A stretch of DNA of 33,042 bases from Candidatus Avibacteroides excrementipullorum. GTDB taxonomy: Bacteria; Bacteroidota; Bacteroidia; Bacteroidales; Bacteroidaceae. The stretch spans positions 1 to 33,042 of the forward strand of contig DVIH01000095.1 in the NCBI GenBank assembly GCA_018711405.1, written 5' to 3'. The position numbers were made by a program, and so were the translations under genes. The notes under the pieces are model-generated. The model was not told the origin of the DNA, did not search any database, and worked only from the letters and a program-made list of their open reading frames with translations. This document shows, one piece after another, positions 7,211-15,398 of this stretch (positions are counted from its first letter, which is position 1; every line of letters begins with the position of its first letter).

Positions 7211-8287
7211 ATGTCGGGCAAGTACAGGTATTTCATTTTTTTGCTGGTTGCACTGTTTCTTTTTTCCTGCAAGAAAGAAAAAGACACAGGTTTCACGATT
7301 TCGGGCGAGCTGCATAATGTGCAGTCCGATACGCTTTGGGTGCATGACATAACGACCATAAAGGATTCGCTGTTTTATGTCGCAATGCATGAAAACAGAT
7401 TCGCCGTCTCGTTGCCGATTGACACCGATGCTGTCCTGGAAGTCATAGATCCGGTAACGTTCAACTCCTTTATCCTCTTTGCAGGCAAGTGGGGGCGGTC
7501 GGATGTGTCGGGTGACATGAGCGATGAAACCAAAATAACGGTTTCAGGAGGGAAAGACAACGAGTTGTACAATGCATTCAAGAGAGATTATTCGTCTTTG
7601 AGAGATTCTTTGGCGGCAGACAGTGTCGCGGCATCGTTGGATGCGGCTTCCGATTCGCTTTGCATCAGCTTTGTCAGAGACAACCTGTTGTCGCGCGTCT
7701 CTGCCTTCGTGATAGAAAGGTTCATGATGAATAGGCCGAAGCCCGACTATGTAGCCATAGCTGAATTGACCGAAGAGCTTACGGGCTTCGTATTGGATAT
7801 GCCGTCCATGCATAGGGTAAAGCCCGTTGCGGAAAAGAAATCGAAAGTCTCTGAGGGATATTACAAGCCGGTATCGACAATGAAATTGCGCAGCGGAAAG
7901 TTTATCCAGGCACGTGACTATACCGGAAAGAAATATTGCCTGTTGCAGTTCTGGGCTTCATGGTCGCAGGCATCAAGGAATGCCAACAAAGAGATAGACT
8001 CATTGCTGGGCAGTGTAAAGAAAATAGGGGACAAGGGGTTTGACATAATAGGAGTGTGCCTCGATTCCGATACGCTTGCATTGGACAAGGCTGTGGAGGA
8101 AGACGGCATTTCGTGGAAGCAGTTATGCGACGGCAAGTCATGGGATGGCACCGTGGCAGACAAATATGCTGTCACTGACGTGCCGGGAAATGTGCTGATA
8201 AGTCCGGATGGGAGCATCGTTGCCAGAGATCTGGATGCCGGAGGATTGAAACTCATGCTCGACTCTCTGGCAAAGGCAAAGAAATAA
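7211..8287 (+). CDS. Thioredoxin-fold lipoprotein (TlpA/DUF4369-like) lacking CXXC
   Basis: The 358-residue protein starts at MSGKYRYF, giving a signal peptide with lipobox LFSC (C20). The N-terminal part (about 27-125) is a beta-rich DUF4369-like domain. The C-terminal part (about 222-358) is a TlpA/AhpC-type thioredoxin fold, with QFWASW (246-251), the cis-proline loop VTDVPGNVLI (P325) and SPDGSIV. At the active site, where relatives have WCxxC, this protein has W251-S252-Q253-A254-S255, so both redox cysteines are serine. It is therefore unlikely to be a thiol oxidoreductase and may bind a ligand or partner instead. Stop codon lies 34 bases before the YifB gene, so the two may be cotranscribed. 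Family call good; loss of catalysis is direct from sequence. Confidence 0.85.
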   Translation: MSGKYRYFIFLLVALFLFSCKKEKDTGFTISGELHNVQSDTLWVHDITTIKDSLFYVAMHENRFAVSLPIDTDAVLEVIDPVTFNSFILFAGKWGRSDVSGDMSDETKITVSGGKDNELYNAFKRDYSSLRDSLAADSVAASLDAASDSLCISFVRDNLLSRVSAFVIERFMMNRPKPDYVAIAELTEELTGFVLDMPSMHRVKPVAEKKSKVSEGYYKPVSTMKLRSGKFIQARDYTGKKYCLLQFWASWSQASRNANKEIDSLLGSVKKIGDKGFDIIGVCLDSDTLALDKAVEEDGISWKQLCDGKSWDGTVADKYAVTDVPGNVLISPDGSIVARDLDAGGLKLMLDSLAKAKK

Positions 8288-8321
8288 TAGTGGGACAATA
8301 TAATCGCTCTATAAGTATAAT

Positions 8322-9863
8322 ATGTTGGTCAAAGTTTTCGCAGCAGCATTGGTTGGCATAGATGCCATAGTGATAACCATAGAGGTGAACTGTTCGCGCG
8401 GCTGTCTTTTTCATCTGGTGGGACTGCCCGATTCGGCTGTCAAGGAGAGCAGGGAAAGGATTAAGTCCGCTCTCTCTGTGAACGGATATAAGTTGCCCGG
8501 CAAAGACATAGTCATAAACATGGCTCCGGCCGACATACGCAAGGAGGGCACGGCCTATGACCTGCCTATGGCCATAGGCATCATAGCTGCCGATGAGGTG
8601 ATAAAGTCAGACCGACTGTCACGCTTCATGGTCATGGGAGAACTTGGGCTGGACGGCAGCATATTGCCGGTGAAAGGAGCGTTGCCCATCGCTATTCAGG
8701 CGAGGAAAGAAGGCTTTGAGGGGTTGATAGTTCCCCGTCATAACGTAAGAGAGGCGGCAGTGGTCGATACGCTGAAAGTGTATGGAGCCGACAACCTGAA
8801 GCAGGTGATAGACTTCTTCAACGGAGATGACAGCGCCTTGCAACAGACGGTGGTCAATACTCGCGAGGAGTTCTATCAGAGACAGGCCGAAACAGACCTG
8901 GACTTTGCAGATGTGAAAGGGCAGGAGAGCGTGAAACGTGCTTTGGAGGTAGCTGCGGCAGGCGGGCACAACATCATCATGGTGGGACCTCCGGGCAGCG
9001 GCAAATCAATGATGGCCAAACGTTTGCCATCCATTCTTCCGCCGTTGTCTCTGGCAGAAAGCCTTGAAACGACCAAGATACATTCGGTGGCTGGAAAGTT
9101 GTCGGGCGGGACATCGCTCATAGCCGTGCGGCCTTTCAGAAGCCCTCATCACACTATTTCGCAGGTGGCTATGGTAGGCGGCGGAACATATCCCACGCCC
9201 GGAGAGATAAGCCTTGCGCACAACGGGGTGCTGTTTCTCGATGAGTTGCCCGAATTCAACAGGACCGTGCTCGAAGTGTTGCGCCAGCCGTTGGAAGACC
9301 GGAAAATAACCGTGTCGCGTGCCAAATACAGTGTGGATTATCCTGCCGGTTTCATGCTTGCCGCGTCCATGAATCCTTGCCCCTGCGGCTATTACAATCA
9401 TCCTACCAAACAGTGCGTGTGTTCGCCGACGCAGGTTGCCAAGTATCTCAACCGCATATCGGGTCCTCTGCTCGACAGGATTGACATACAGGTGGAGATT
9501 GTGCCCGTACCGTTTGAGAAGATTTCCGACAAACGTCTGTCAGAGTCGAGTGCGGAGATACGCAAGAGGGTAGTGGCTGCCAGAGAGGTGCAGAGCAAGC
9601 GATACAGAGATGTATCGGGCGTGTATTGCAATGCGCAGATGACTCCCCGCCTCATGGCAGAATATGCCGTGCCCGACGGCAGCGGACTTGCGTTGCTGAA
9701 GAATGCCATGACGAAACTCAACCTTTCGGCCAGAGCGTATGACAGGATATTGCGGGTGTCGCGCACCATAGCCGACTTGGAACGTTCGGAGAAGATAGAA
9801 GCAACCCACATCGCAGAAGCCATCAGCTACAGGAACCTCGACAGGGAAGGGTGGGGCATGTGA
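8322..9863 (+). CDS. yifB: YifB/ComM family Mg-chelatase-like AAA+ ATPase
   Basis: A complete 513-residue member of the YifB (ComM) family. Residues 1-165 form the Lon-protease-S5-like ChlI domain. The AAA+ core has Walker A GPPGSGKS at 222-229 and Walker B VLFLDELPEF at 303-312. The family's Cys-rich insertion NPCPCGYY...CVCSP lies at 351-368, and the Mg-chelatase C-terminal domain ends the protein (ARAYDRILRVSRTIADLE). Proteobacterial ComM is a DNA helicase promoting branch migration during natural transformation; the role in Bacteroidota is not established but a recombination function is plausible. It sits between the thioredoxin-like lipoprotein (34-base gap) and apbE (41-base gap). Confidence 0.93.
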   Translation: MLVKVFAAALVGIDAIVITIEVNCSRGCLFHLVGLPDSAVKESRERIKSALSVNGYKLPGKDIVINMAPADIRKEGTAYDLPMAIGIIAADEVIKSDRLSRFMVMGELGLDGSILPVKGALPIAIQARKEGFEGLIVPRHNVREAAVVDTLKVYGADNLKQVIDFFNGDDSALQQTVVNTREEFYQRQAETDLDFADVKGQESVKRALEVAAAGGHNIIMVGPPGSGKSMMAKRLPSILPPLSLAESLETTKIHSVAGKLSGGTSLIAVRPFRSPHHTISQVAMVGGGTYPTPGEISLAHNGVLFLDELPEFNRTVLEVLRQPLEDRKITVSRAKYSVDYPAGFMLAASMNPCPCGYYNHPTKQCVCSPTQVAKYLNRISGPLLDRIDIQVEIVPVPFEKISDKRLSESSAEIRKRVVAAREVQSKRYRDVSGVYCNAQMTPRLMAEYAVPDGSGLALLKNAMTKLNLSARAYDRILRVSRTIADLERSEKIEATHIAEAISYRNLDREGWGM

Positions 9864-9904
9864 TGTTTTTTTTTGATATTGACTTGATATAAATATGTTC
9901 TGTT

Positions 9905-10927
9905 ATGAAAAAGAAAACCTTCAATCTGCTGTTTCTTATTTTCCTTTTTGTCGCAACCATACTCATAGTGCGCAGGCATTATGACAGCGAGGCGCCGAGA
10001 TATCATGTGCTGACCGGCTACAATCACACCTATTACAAGATATCTTACGAACACACACAGCCTTTGGACAGTGCGATAAAGGCAGCATTCAAGGCATATT
10101 ACCACGCGCTGAATCCTTTCGATTCGACATCGGTCACGAGCATGGTCAACCGCAACAAAGACCTTGTGGTCGATTCCGTATTTGCCCGTGCGTTCGGCAT
10201 AGCCATGCAGGTGGCGGAAGAGACCGGAGGCATGTTCGACATAACCTGTGCGCCCTATATAAACCTGTGGGGATTCGGTTTTGAAAAGCCCGATGCGGTT
10301 TCGCAGTCTGCCATAGACAGCATAAGGCAATTCACCGGATACGAGAAGATACGCCTTGCGGGCGACAGCATTGTGAAAGACGACCCGCGCGTGATGGTCA
10401 ACCTTGCAGGGCTTGGCGACGGATACATCTGCGACATGGTCTCAGACATCCTTGATAGGGCAGGCGTAGGCAATTATCTCATAGACATAGGCGGAGAGAT
10501 GAAGGCAAAAGGCTGCAACGAGCAGGGCAAGACGTGGCGCATAGGCATCAACAAGCCGGTGAGCGACTCCACTCAGGTAAACAACGAGATAGAGCTTGTA
10601 CTCCAGATAGGGGAGGGCAAAGGCATAGCCACATCGGGCGACTACCGCAATTTCCATGTGGTGGACGGCAAGAAGTACGGCCACACCATCAACCCCAAGA
10701 CAGGATATCCGGCCTGCCAGGACATATTGAGCGCAACGGTGGTGGCAGACAGGTGCGCAGTGGCCGACGCATACGCCACTGCCTTCATGGCTATGGGCAG
10801 GGAGCAGGCCAAGAAGCTCAAAGAGCAGCATCCGGAGATAGAATACCTGTTCATCTATGCCGACAGTCTGGGAGGATATGCAAAGGAATTTTCACCCGGC
10901 ATGGAGAAATACATGGTGCGCGACTGA
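9905..10927 (+). CDS. apbE: FAD:protein FMN transferase (ApbE)
   Basis: ApbE transfers FMN from FAD to a Thr or Ser of target flavoproteins such as the Nqr and Rnf subunits. The 340-residue protein starts with a single membrane segment (about residues 6-22) without a lipobox, so it should be anchored and face the periplasm. Family motifs are present: MFDIT near 110, NLAGLGDGYICD at 166-177, DIGGE at 194-198, the TSGDYRNF segment at 243-250, HTINPKTG at 260-267 and ADAYATAFM at 287-295, the last holding metal-binding Asp and Ala/Thr residues. Length is typical. It follows the YifB gene by 41 bases. The 65 bases after its stop are almost entirely repeat element C. Confidence 0.93.
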   Translation: MKKKTFNLLFLIFLFVATILIVRRHYDSEAPRYHVLTGYNHTYYKISYEHTQPLDSAIKAAFKAYYHALNPFDSTSVTSMVNRNKDLVVDSVFARAFGIAMQVAEETGGMFDITCAPYINLWGFGFEKPDAVSQSAIDSIRQFTGYEKIRLAGDSIVKDDPRVMVNLAGLGDGYICDMVSDILDRAGVGNYLIDIGGEMKAKGCNEQGKTWRIGINKPVSDSTQVNNEIELVLQIGEGKGIATSGDYRNFHVVDGKKYGHTINPKTGYPACQDILSATVVADRCAVADAYATAFMAMGREQAKKLKEQHPEIEYLFIYADSLGGYAKEFSPGMEKYMVRD

Positions 10928-10928
10928 C

Positions 10929-10990
10929 CCCGACCGGTATCGGCTCGGTCTTGCCCGAAGATGTGCGCCATCCTTGTCCGGTATCGAGCC
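10929..10990. repeat. 22-bp-period modular intergenic repeat, element C (truncated)
   Basis: Words at 10937 (S+), 10959 (H+) and 10981 (S-, first 10 bases only). The third word is interrupted at 10991, where the sequence becomes AAATG and the next gene begins. Positions 10930-10990 match 13186-13246 in element D with a single mismatch. Confidence 0.85.
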
Positions 10991-10992
10991 AA

Positions 10993-13113
10993 ATGAAGAA
11001 TTACCTGTTTTTGTTGTCGGCTTTGGCAGTGGCGCCGGCAGTTTTCGGCCAAATGCCTGAAAGAGGAAAAGTATCGTCCATTACACCGATGGGCAGTTAT
11101 GTCAAAGCCTGTGCCGCAGCGGATGAAACGGCCGTTTATGTCGAGTCGTTCGAGAGCGGTTGCCAGTGGAAAGTGTCTGATGCGCGCAATAAGATGTCGC
11201 TCGGCAGGATAAACAGCGTCCGTGCGTTTGACGGGCAGTATTATCTGCTGTCGAGCTACGATTCCATGTCAGCCCGCGATGCCTATGCTTTGTCTCCCGG
11301 TGTGGCATTGGAGGCAGGGAAGACATATTACATAAGCATGCAGGTCTATGTGCCGGGATATGATGGTGTCAATGAAGAGTTTGAACTGCTCTGGGGCAGT
11401 GCCGAAGGAGTGGAAAACATGACGAACGTGCTGTTGGACTATAAGGGTGAGAATGCGTTTGCCTGTGAGGACTGGGAGAAAGTGGAGACCACGTTTGTGC
11501 CTGAAGCAGACGGTGAATATTTCTTTTCCATACATCATTGCACATCGGCAACGTATGTGAATGCCGCCGGATTCGACCGCTTTTACATCGGTCTCGAACC
11601 CGATACTTATGAGCAGGTGATACCTGTTGTCCTGCCCGAACCGGACGGCGAGAAGCTGGAGTATCTGACTACTTATGACGATATCTATTACGGATATACG
11701 GAAAAGGGCGCGAAAGTGGTCTATGGCGAAAACGACACGGTATTTATACAGGGCATGGCTCCGCAATTGCCTAATGCGTGGGTTTACGGCATAGACACCG
11801 GCGATGCCATAGAGGTGCCCGGCGGACAGTATATAGGAGTTTATAAAGACTTTTATTCCGGAGATTATGACATGTGGCTGCTTTTCGGACAGGATTACGT
11901 GGCAAGCTCCGACCCTGAGAATGACCCGTTGAACTTCTCTTATACGTTGACGGAAAAACTGCGCCTGCTGAAAGACGGTGACAGTTTCTCGGCAGAAGAC
12001 GGAGCAGTGCTGATGCAATCGTCATCGCAAACCGGTGTGCAGCTGTTCAACGGCTGTGTCGATTACAAATTGACTCCGTTCAGCGAAGCAAAGGTGACGT
12101 TGCCTGCCGATGCCGAAATGAAACTTTATACGCTCAGCTTTTCTTCAAACAAATACTATGAAGACCGGTCTGTCCTGACAAACGTGGCATTCGCGGGCGA
12201 TACCATATTCGTGTGCAAGGCATCCTATTATATGAACTATATGGACGATGCATGGTTTTACGGCATAATGGAGGGCGATAAGATCACATTCCCATCAGGG
12301 CAGTACATGGGGTATTATGAAGGCGGCTACGGCCTGTTCCCCGTATACTTTTACGGAGGAGAGGTGACCGGACAGGACGAATCGGGCTATGACATCGTGG
12401 CTGCGGGCGATGAACTGGTGTTGACATTGGATGAAGACGGCTCGTTCTTTTCTTCCGACTATTATGTCATGATGTTGGGAGGAACCATAGAAGAAGAGTG
12501 CTGGAATCTCAGACTGGAGGAGTTCAATGTGTCTCCCGCCATACCTGTTGCACCTTGGGACATTACACTGTCCACTTCGCCGGATGACAACCTGCGTGTA
12601 TATTTCGAGGAAAAAGATGTGGACGGCAATGTGCTTGTGGCCGACAGCGTATATTTCCGCATTTATCTGGATGACGAATTGCTGACTTTCGTGCCTGCAT
12701 CGCAAGGTGGGGATTATGAGAACCTGACCGAACCGATGACTGACATACCTTTGAACTTCAGCGACGGGCACGATTTCTATTTCACGCAATACGGTACAAA
12801 ATCCATGACAGTGTACCTGTATGAGGACTTCCAAAAAGCGTCTGTAGAGACAGTCTACAAGATGAACGGCTATGTGGGTGTCTCGGCCAGAGCTGTCTAT
12901 GACATCAATGACGGTTACATCGGCACGGAGGGCGAAGGCTCGTTGACCAAAGTGTCAGTGGAAAGCGTTATGTCCGAAGATGCGGAAACTGTCGGGACAT
13001 TCACTTACAACCTTCAGGGTGTCATGGTGCCTGATGACACGAAAGGTCTGGTGATAAAGGTAGATCTGATGAGCGATGGCAGCCGCAGGACGTACAAAAC
13101 GATAAATGAATAG
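10993..13113 (+). CDS. Large secreted protein with duplicated beta domain
   Basis: The start at 10993 gives a clean signal peptide (MKNYLFLLSALAVAPAVFGQ, cleavage after residue 19); the frame stays open upstream inside apbE but that part is not coding here. The mature 706-residue product has a MAM-like or 'choice-of-anchor J' domain at about 48-200. Two repeats follow, about 223-360 and 377-510, sharing the pattern D-T-[IV]-F, AW-[VF]-YGI, GD-x-I, P-x-GQY-[IM]-G. A third beta region spans 520-620. The C-terminus (YNLQGVMVPDDTKGLVIK) resembles the short sorting or stalk modules at the end of many Bacteroidales exported proteins. It is probably secreted or surface-exposed; function unknown. It has no visible promoter of its own apart from repeat C and is followed by a terminator. 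Confidence 0.8.
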   Translation: MKNYLFLLSALAVAPAVFGQMPERGKVSSITPMGSYVKACAAADETAVYVESFESGCQWKVSDARNKMSLGRINSVRAFDGQYYLLSSYDSMSARDAYALSPGVALEAGKTYYISMQVYVPGYDGVNEEFELLWGSAEGVENMTNVLLDYKGENAFACEDWEKVETTFVPEADGEYFFSIHHCTSATYVNAAGFDRFYIGLEPDTYEQVIPVVLPEPDGEKLEYLTTYDDIYYGYTEKGAKVVYGENDTVFIQGMAPQLPNAWVYGIDTGDAIEVPGGQYIGVYKDFYSGDYDMWLLFGQDYVASSDPENDPLNFSYTLTEKLRLLKDGDSFSAEDGAVLMQSSSQTGVQLFNGCVDYKLTPFSEAKVTLPADAEMKLYTLSFSSNKYYEDRSVLTNVAFAGDTIFVCKASYYMNYMDDAWFYGIMEGDKITFPSGQYMGYYEGGYGLFPVYFYGGEVTGQDESGYDIVAAGDELVLTLDEDGSFFSSDYYVMMLGGTIEEECWNLRLEEFNVSPAIPVAPWDITLSTSPDDNLRVYFEEKDVDGNVLVADSVYFRIYLDDELLTFVPASQGGDYENLTEPMTDIPLNFSDGHDFYFTQYGTKSMTVYLYEDFQKASVETVYKMNGYVGVSARAVYDINDGYIGTEGEGSLTKVSVESVMSEDAETVGTFTYNLQGVMVPDDTKGLVIKVDLMSDGSRRTYKTINE

Positions 13114-13145
13114 TTAGGAGTATTGGAAATTCTGATGTGTATGGA

Positions 13146-13180
13146 AACGCTTTGCAGATGCATGTCTGCAAGGCGTTTTT
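13146..13180 (+). terminator. Intrinsic terminator of the large secreted protein gene
   Basis: A 13-bp stem (13146-13158 with 13165-13177, one G-T pair) and a 6-base TGCATG loop, followed by a short T run. It lies 32 bases after the stop and directly before repeat element D. Confidence 0.8.
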
Positions 13181-13184
13181 CATG

Positions 13185-13280
13185 TCCGACCGGTATCGGC
13201 TCGGTCTTGACCGAAGATGTGCGCCATCCTTGTCCGGTATCGAGCCGATCCTTGCCCGGGATGGCGCACATGCCGGGCGG
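13185..13280. repeat. 22-bp-period modular intergenic repeat, element D
   Basis: Words at 13193, 13215, 13237 and 13259 in the order S+ H+ S- H-. Its first 61 bases are almost identical to element C, so the two form long direct repeats on either side of the secreted protein gene. S+ with S- and H+ with H- could pair only in mutually exclusive ways. Confidence 0.85.
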
Positions 13281-13358
13281 GGAGTTTTTATATTGTGATT
13301 GTGAAATCCTATGATGCCTGCAACTGTCTTTTTTTCAGAAAAATAAGTGCGCATAATT

Positions 13359-13389
13359 TTTTCAGATAAAAAATAAAATACTAACTTTG
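13359..13389 (+). promoter_or_regulatory. Promoter of the rplM operon
   Basis: A -7 box TAACTTTG at 13382-13389 fits TAnnTTTG, and a TTTT at 13359-13362 stands 19 bp upstream in place of the -33 TTTG. The leader to the GTG start is about 115 nt. Confidence 0.6.
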
Positions 13390-13394
13390 CAAGC

Positions 13395-13508
13395 CGATTA
13401 TTATCAAATTAGTATTAATAAAATGATTTATAGCATGTTATGATTCTGTGTCCGGATGAGTGGCATGTTAAGTCTGTTAGTAGTAACATTTAAAAAAATT
13501 AATTAGAA
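13395..13508 (+). promoter_or_regulatory. rplM (L13) mRNA leader, possible ribosomal protein autoregulation
   Basis: About 115 nt of untranslated leader precede rplM. It contains a small hairpin (TGTTA-GTAG-TAACA at 13475-13488) and an imperfectly repeated GCATGTTA. From memory, an L13 leader motif has been described in Bacteroidia, but I cannot confirm that this sequence folds as that motif. Confidence 0.35.
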
Positions 13509-13970
13509 GTGAATACTTTAAGTTACAAGACCATTTCTGCAAACAAGGCCACAGTCACAAAAGAATGGGTCGTTGTCGATGCGACAGACCAGGTATTGGG
13601 AAGACTGGGCTCGAAAGTTGCGAAATTGTTGAGGGGCAAGTACAAACCCAATTACACTCCTCATGTGGACTGCGGCGATAATGTGATTATAATCAACGCA
13701 GACAAAGTGAAAATGACTGGAAACAAATGGAACGACCGTGTCTATCTTTCTTTCAGCGGTTATCCCGGAGGACAGAAAGAATACTCTCCGGCCGACCTGA
13801 AAGCAAAACCTAACGGCGATGCAAGGCTCGTGATGAAAGTAGTGAAAGGCATGTTGCCGAAAAACCGTCTCGGAGCGAAACTTCTGCGTAATCTTTATGT
13901 GTATGCAGGTCCTGACCACAAGCATGAGGCTCAGTCGCCTAAAACAATTGATATAAACGTTCTTAAATGA
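13509..13970 (+). CDS. rplM: 50S ribosomal protein L13
   Basis: L13 is an early-assembling protein of the large ribosomal subunit. The 153-residue sequence is clearly L13: KEWVVVDATDQVLGRLGSKVAKLLRGK near the N-terminus, HVDCGDNVIIINADKVKMTGNKW in the middle and VVKGMLPKNRLGAKLLRNLYVYAG towards the end. Translation starts at GTG (13509), not ATG; the next Met lies well inside the conserved domain, and the usual Bacteroidales N-terminus NTLSYKTIS follows directly. It is 7 bases upstream of rpsI, the usual L13-S9 operon, with its own promoter and a long leader. Confidence 0.97.
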   Translation: MNTLSYKTISANKATVTKEWVVVDATDQVLGRLGSKVAKLLRGKYKPNYTPHVDCGDNVIIINADKVKMTGNKWNDRVYLSFSGYPGGQKEYSPADLKAKPNGDARLVMKVVKGMLPKNRLGAKLLRNLYVYAGPDHKHEAQSPKTIDINVLK

Positions 13971-13977
13971 TAATTAA

Positions 13978-14364
13978 ATGGAAGCAGTAAACGCATTAGG
14001 AAGACGTAAGAGTGCTATCGCCCGCATAATCGTGAGCGAAGGTACAGGCAAAATCACAATAAACAAGAAAGACCTTGCCGTTTATTTCCCCTCATCCATA
14101 TTGCAGTACGTGGTGAAACAGCCGCTGAACAAACTCGGCGTGGCTGAAAAATATGACATAAGGGTGAATCTGACAGGTGGCGGTTTCACAGGACAGTCGC
14201 AGGCTCTGCGCCTCGCCATTGCCCGCGCTCTGGTCAAGATAAACGAAGAAGACAAGAAAGCTCTCCGTTCGGAAGGATTCCTGACACGCGACAGACGCGC
14301 TGTGGAAAGGAAGAAACCGGGACGTCCGAAAGCACGCAAGAGATTCCAGTTCAGTAAACGTTAA
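13978..14364 (+). CDS. rpsI: 30S ribosomal protein S9
   Basis: S9 is a small-subunit protein whose C-terminal tail reaches the P-site tRNA. The 128 residues show the family start (NALGRRKSAIARIIV), the GGGFTGQSQALRLAIARAL core and the basic end GRPKARKRFQFSKR, whose last Lys-Arg are the conserved tail. It follows rplM by 7 bases. No terminator with a T run follows; instead a folded 175-base spacer leads to rpsB, so readthrough into rpsB-tsf is likely. Confidence 0.97.
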   Translation: MEAVNALGRRKSAIARIIVSEGTGKITINKKDLAVYFPSSILQYVVKQPLNKLGVAEKYDIRVNLTGGGFTGQSQALRLAIARALVKINEEDKKALRSEGFLTRDRRAVERKKPGRPKARKRFQFSKR

Positions 14365-14539
14365 TTCGGGTATAATGATCGGTATACTTGCCGCATGAGA
14401 CATGCGGACAGGCAGCCCGAATGCATTGAACGACTGAAACAACGTTTAGTATCTAAACTGGCGGGACTTTTCACGAAGAGGAAACTACCCGCAGGTTGAT
14501 TTTATTAAAAAAGAATGTAAACGAATAAAAAAAGAAACA
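14365..14539 (+). promoter_or_regulatory. Structured leader of rpsB, candidate S2 autoregulatory RNA
   Basis: The rpsI-rpsB spacer can form a three-way junction: an outer stem TTCGGG (14365-14370) with CCCGAA (14416-14421), enclosing hairpins GTATA/TATAC (14370-14387) and CCGCATG-AGA-CATGCGG (14391-14407). Two more hairpins follow: GTTTAG-TAT-CTAAAC (14444-14458) and GCGGG/CCCGC (14461-14492) with an inner stem. The final 45 bases are A-rich and unpaired, ending at the rpsB start. Such a compact fold before a ribosomal protein gene suggests feedback control by S2. I see no TAnnTTTG promoter here. Confidence 0.55.
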
Positions 14540-15376
14540 ATGTCAAGAACAAATTTTGAAACATTATTGGAGGCAGGAGCTCACTTTGGACACCTGAAAA
14601 GAAAGTGGAATCCCGCTATGGCTCCGTATATATTTATGGAGCGCAATGGTATACATATCATTGACCTTCATAAAACAGTGGCTAAAATAGACGAAGCAGC
14701 CGATGCTTTGAAACAAATAGCCAAATCAGGAAAGAAAATCCTTTTTGTTGCTACTAAAAAACAGGCTAAGGAAGTGGTTGCAGAAAAAGCCGCTTCAGTG
14801 AACATGCCTTACGTCATCGAACGCTGGCCGGGCGGAATGCTGACCAACTTCCCTACCATCCGTAAGGCTGTCAAAAAGATGACCACCATCGACAAACTTA
14901 CCGCAGACGGCACATACGACAATCTCTCGAAGAGAGAAAAATTGCAGATAGCACGTCAGCGTGCCAAACTGGAAAAGAACCTTGGCTCCATTGCCGATCT
15001 TTCCCGCCTGCCATCGGCTATATTCGTGGTGGATGTGATGAAAGAACACATCGCGGTGAGCGAGGCAAACCGTCTGGGCATACCCGTATTCGGCATTGTC
15101 GATACAAACTCCAACCCGACAAACATAGACTTTGTCATCCCGGCAAACGATGACGCCACGAAATCGGTGGACGTTATCCTCGAAGCTTGCTGCGCGGCTA
15201 TCTCTGAAGGATTGGAAGAACGCAAAGTGGAAAAACTCGAAGCTGAGGCTGCCGCTGACGCCGCACCTGCAAAAGGACGCAGGAAATCGTCGAGGGCAAG
15301 ACTCGACAAGTCTGACGAAGATGCCATAAACGCATCGAAAGTTGCGGCATTCATCAAGGAAGACGAAGAAGCTTGA
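14540..15376 (+). CDS. rpsB: 30S ribosomal protein S2
   Basis: S2 binds late to the small subunit near the S1 site. The 278-residue protein has the usual N-terminus (LLEAGAHFGHLKRKWNPAMAPYIF), the ERWPGGMLTNF motif near residue 95 and the IPVFGIVDTNSNPTNIDFVIPANDDA block near 180. After the S2 core (about 228 residues) it carries a charged Ala-, Lys- and Glu-rich tail of about 50 residues, as in other Bacteroidales. It precedes tsf, the conserved rpsB-tsf pair, with a terminator-like hairpin in between. Confidence 0.97.
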   Translation: MSRTNFETLLEAGAHFGHLKRKWNPAMAPYIFMERNGIHIIDLHKTVAKIDEAADALKQIAKSGKKILFVATKKQAKEVVAEKAASVNMPYVIERWPGGMLTNFPTIRKAVKKMTTIDKLTADGTYDNLSKREKLQIARQRAKLEKNLGSIADLSRLPSAIFVVDVMKEHIAVSEANRLGIPVFGIVDTNSNPTNIDFVIPANDDATKSVDVILEACCAAISEGLEERKVEKLEAEAAADAAPAKGRRKSSRARLDKSDEDAINASKVAAFIKEDEEA

Positions 15377-15398
15377 GCCTTTCATAAATGATATAGTC

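Larger units (their letters stand above)
13114..13508. other. Intergenic region of 395 bp before rplM
   Basis: No gene supported. In order it holds a terminator (13146-13180), repeat element D (13185-13280), the rplM promoter (13359-13389) and the rplM leader. Small open frames through element D are artefacts. Confidence 0.7.

Noticed and set aside
10534-10992. Upstream extension of the secreted protein frame into apbE
   Set aside because: It overlaps the conserved C-terminal half of apbE and repeat element C. A clean signal peptide begins at 10993.
13123-13354. Short open frames around 13.1-13.35 kb
   Set aside because: They run through a terminator and repeat element D and have no protein-like features.
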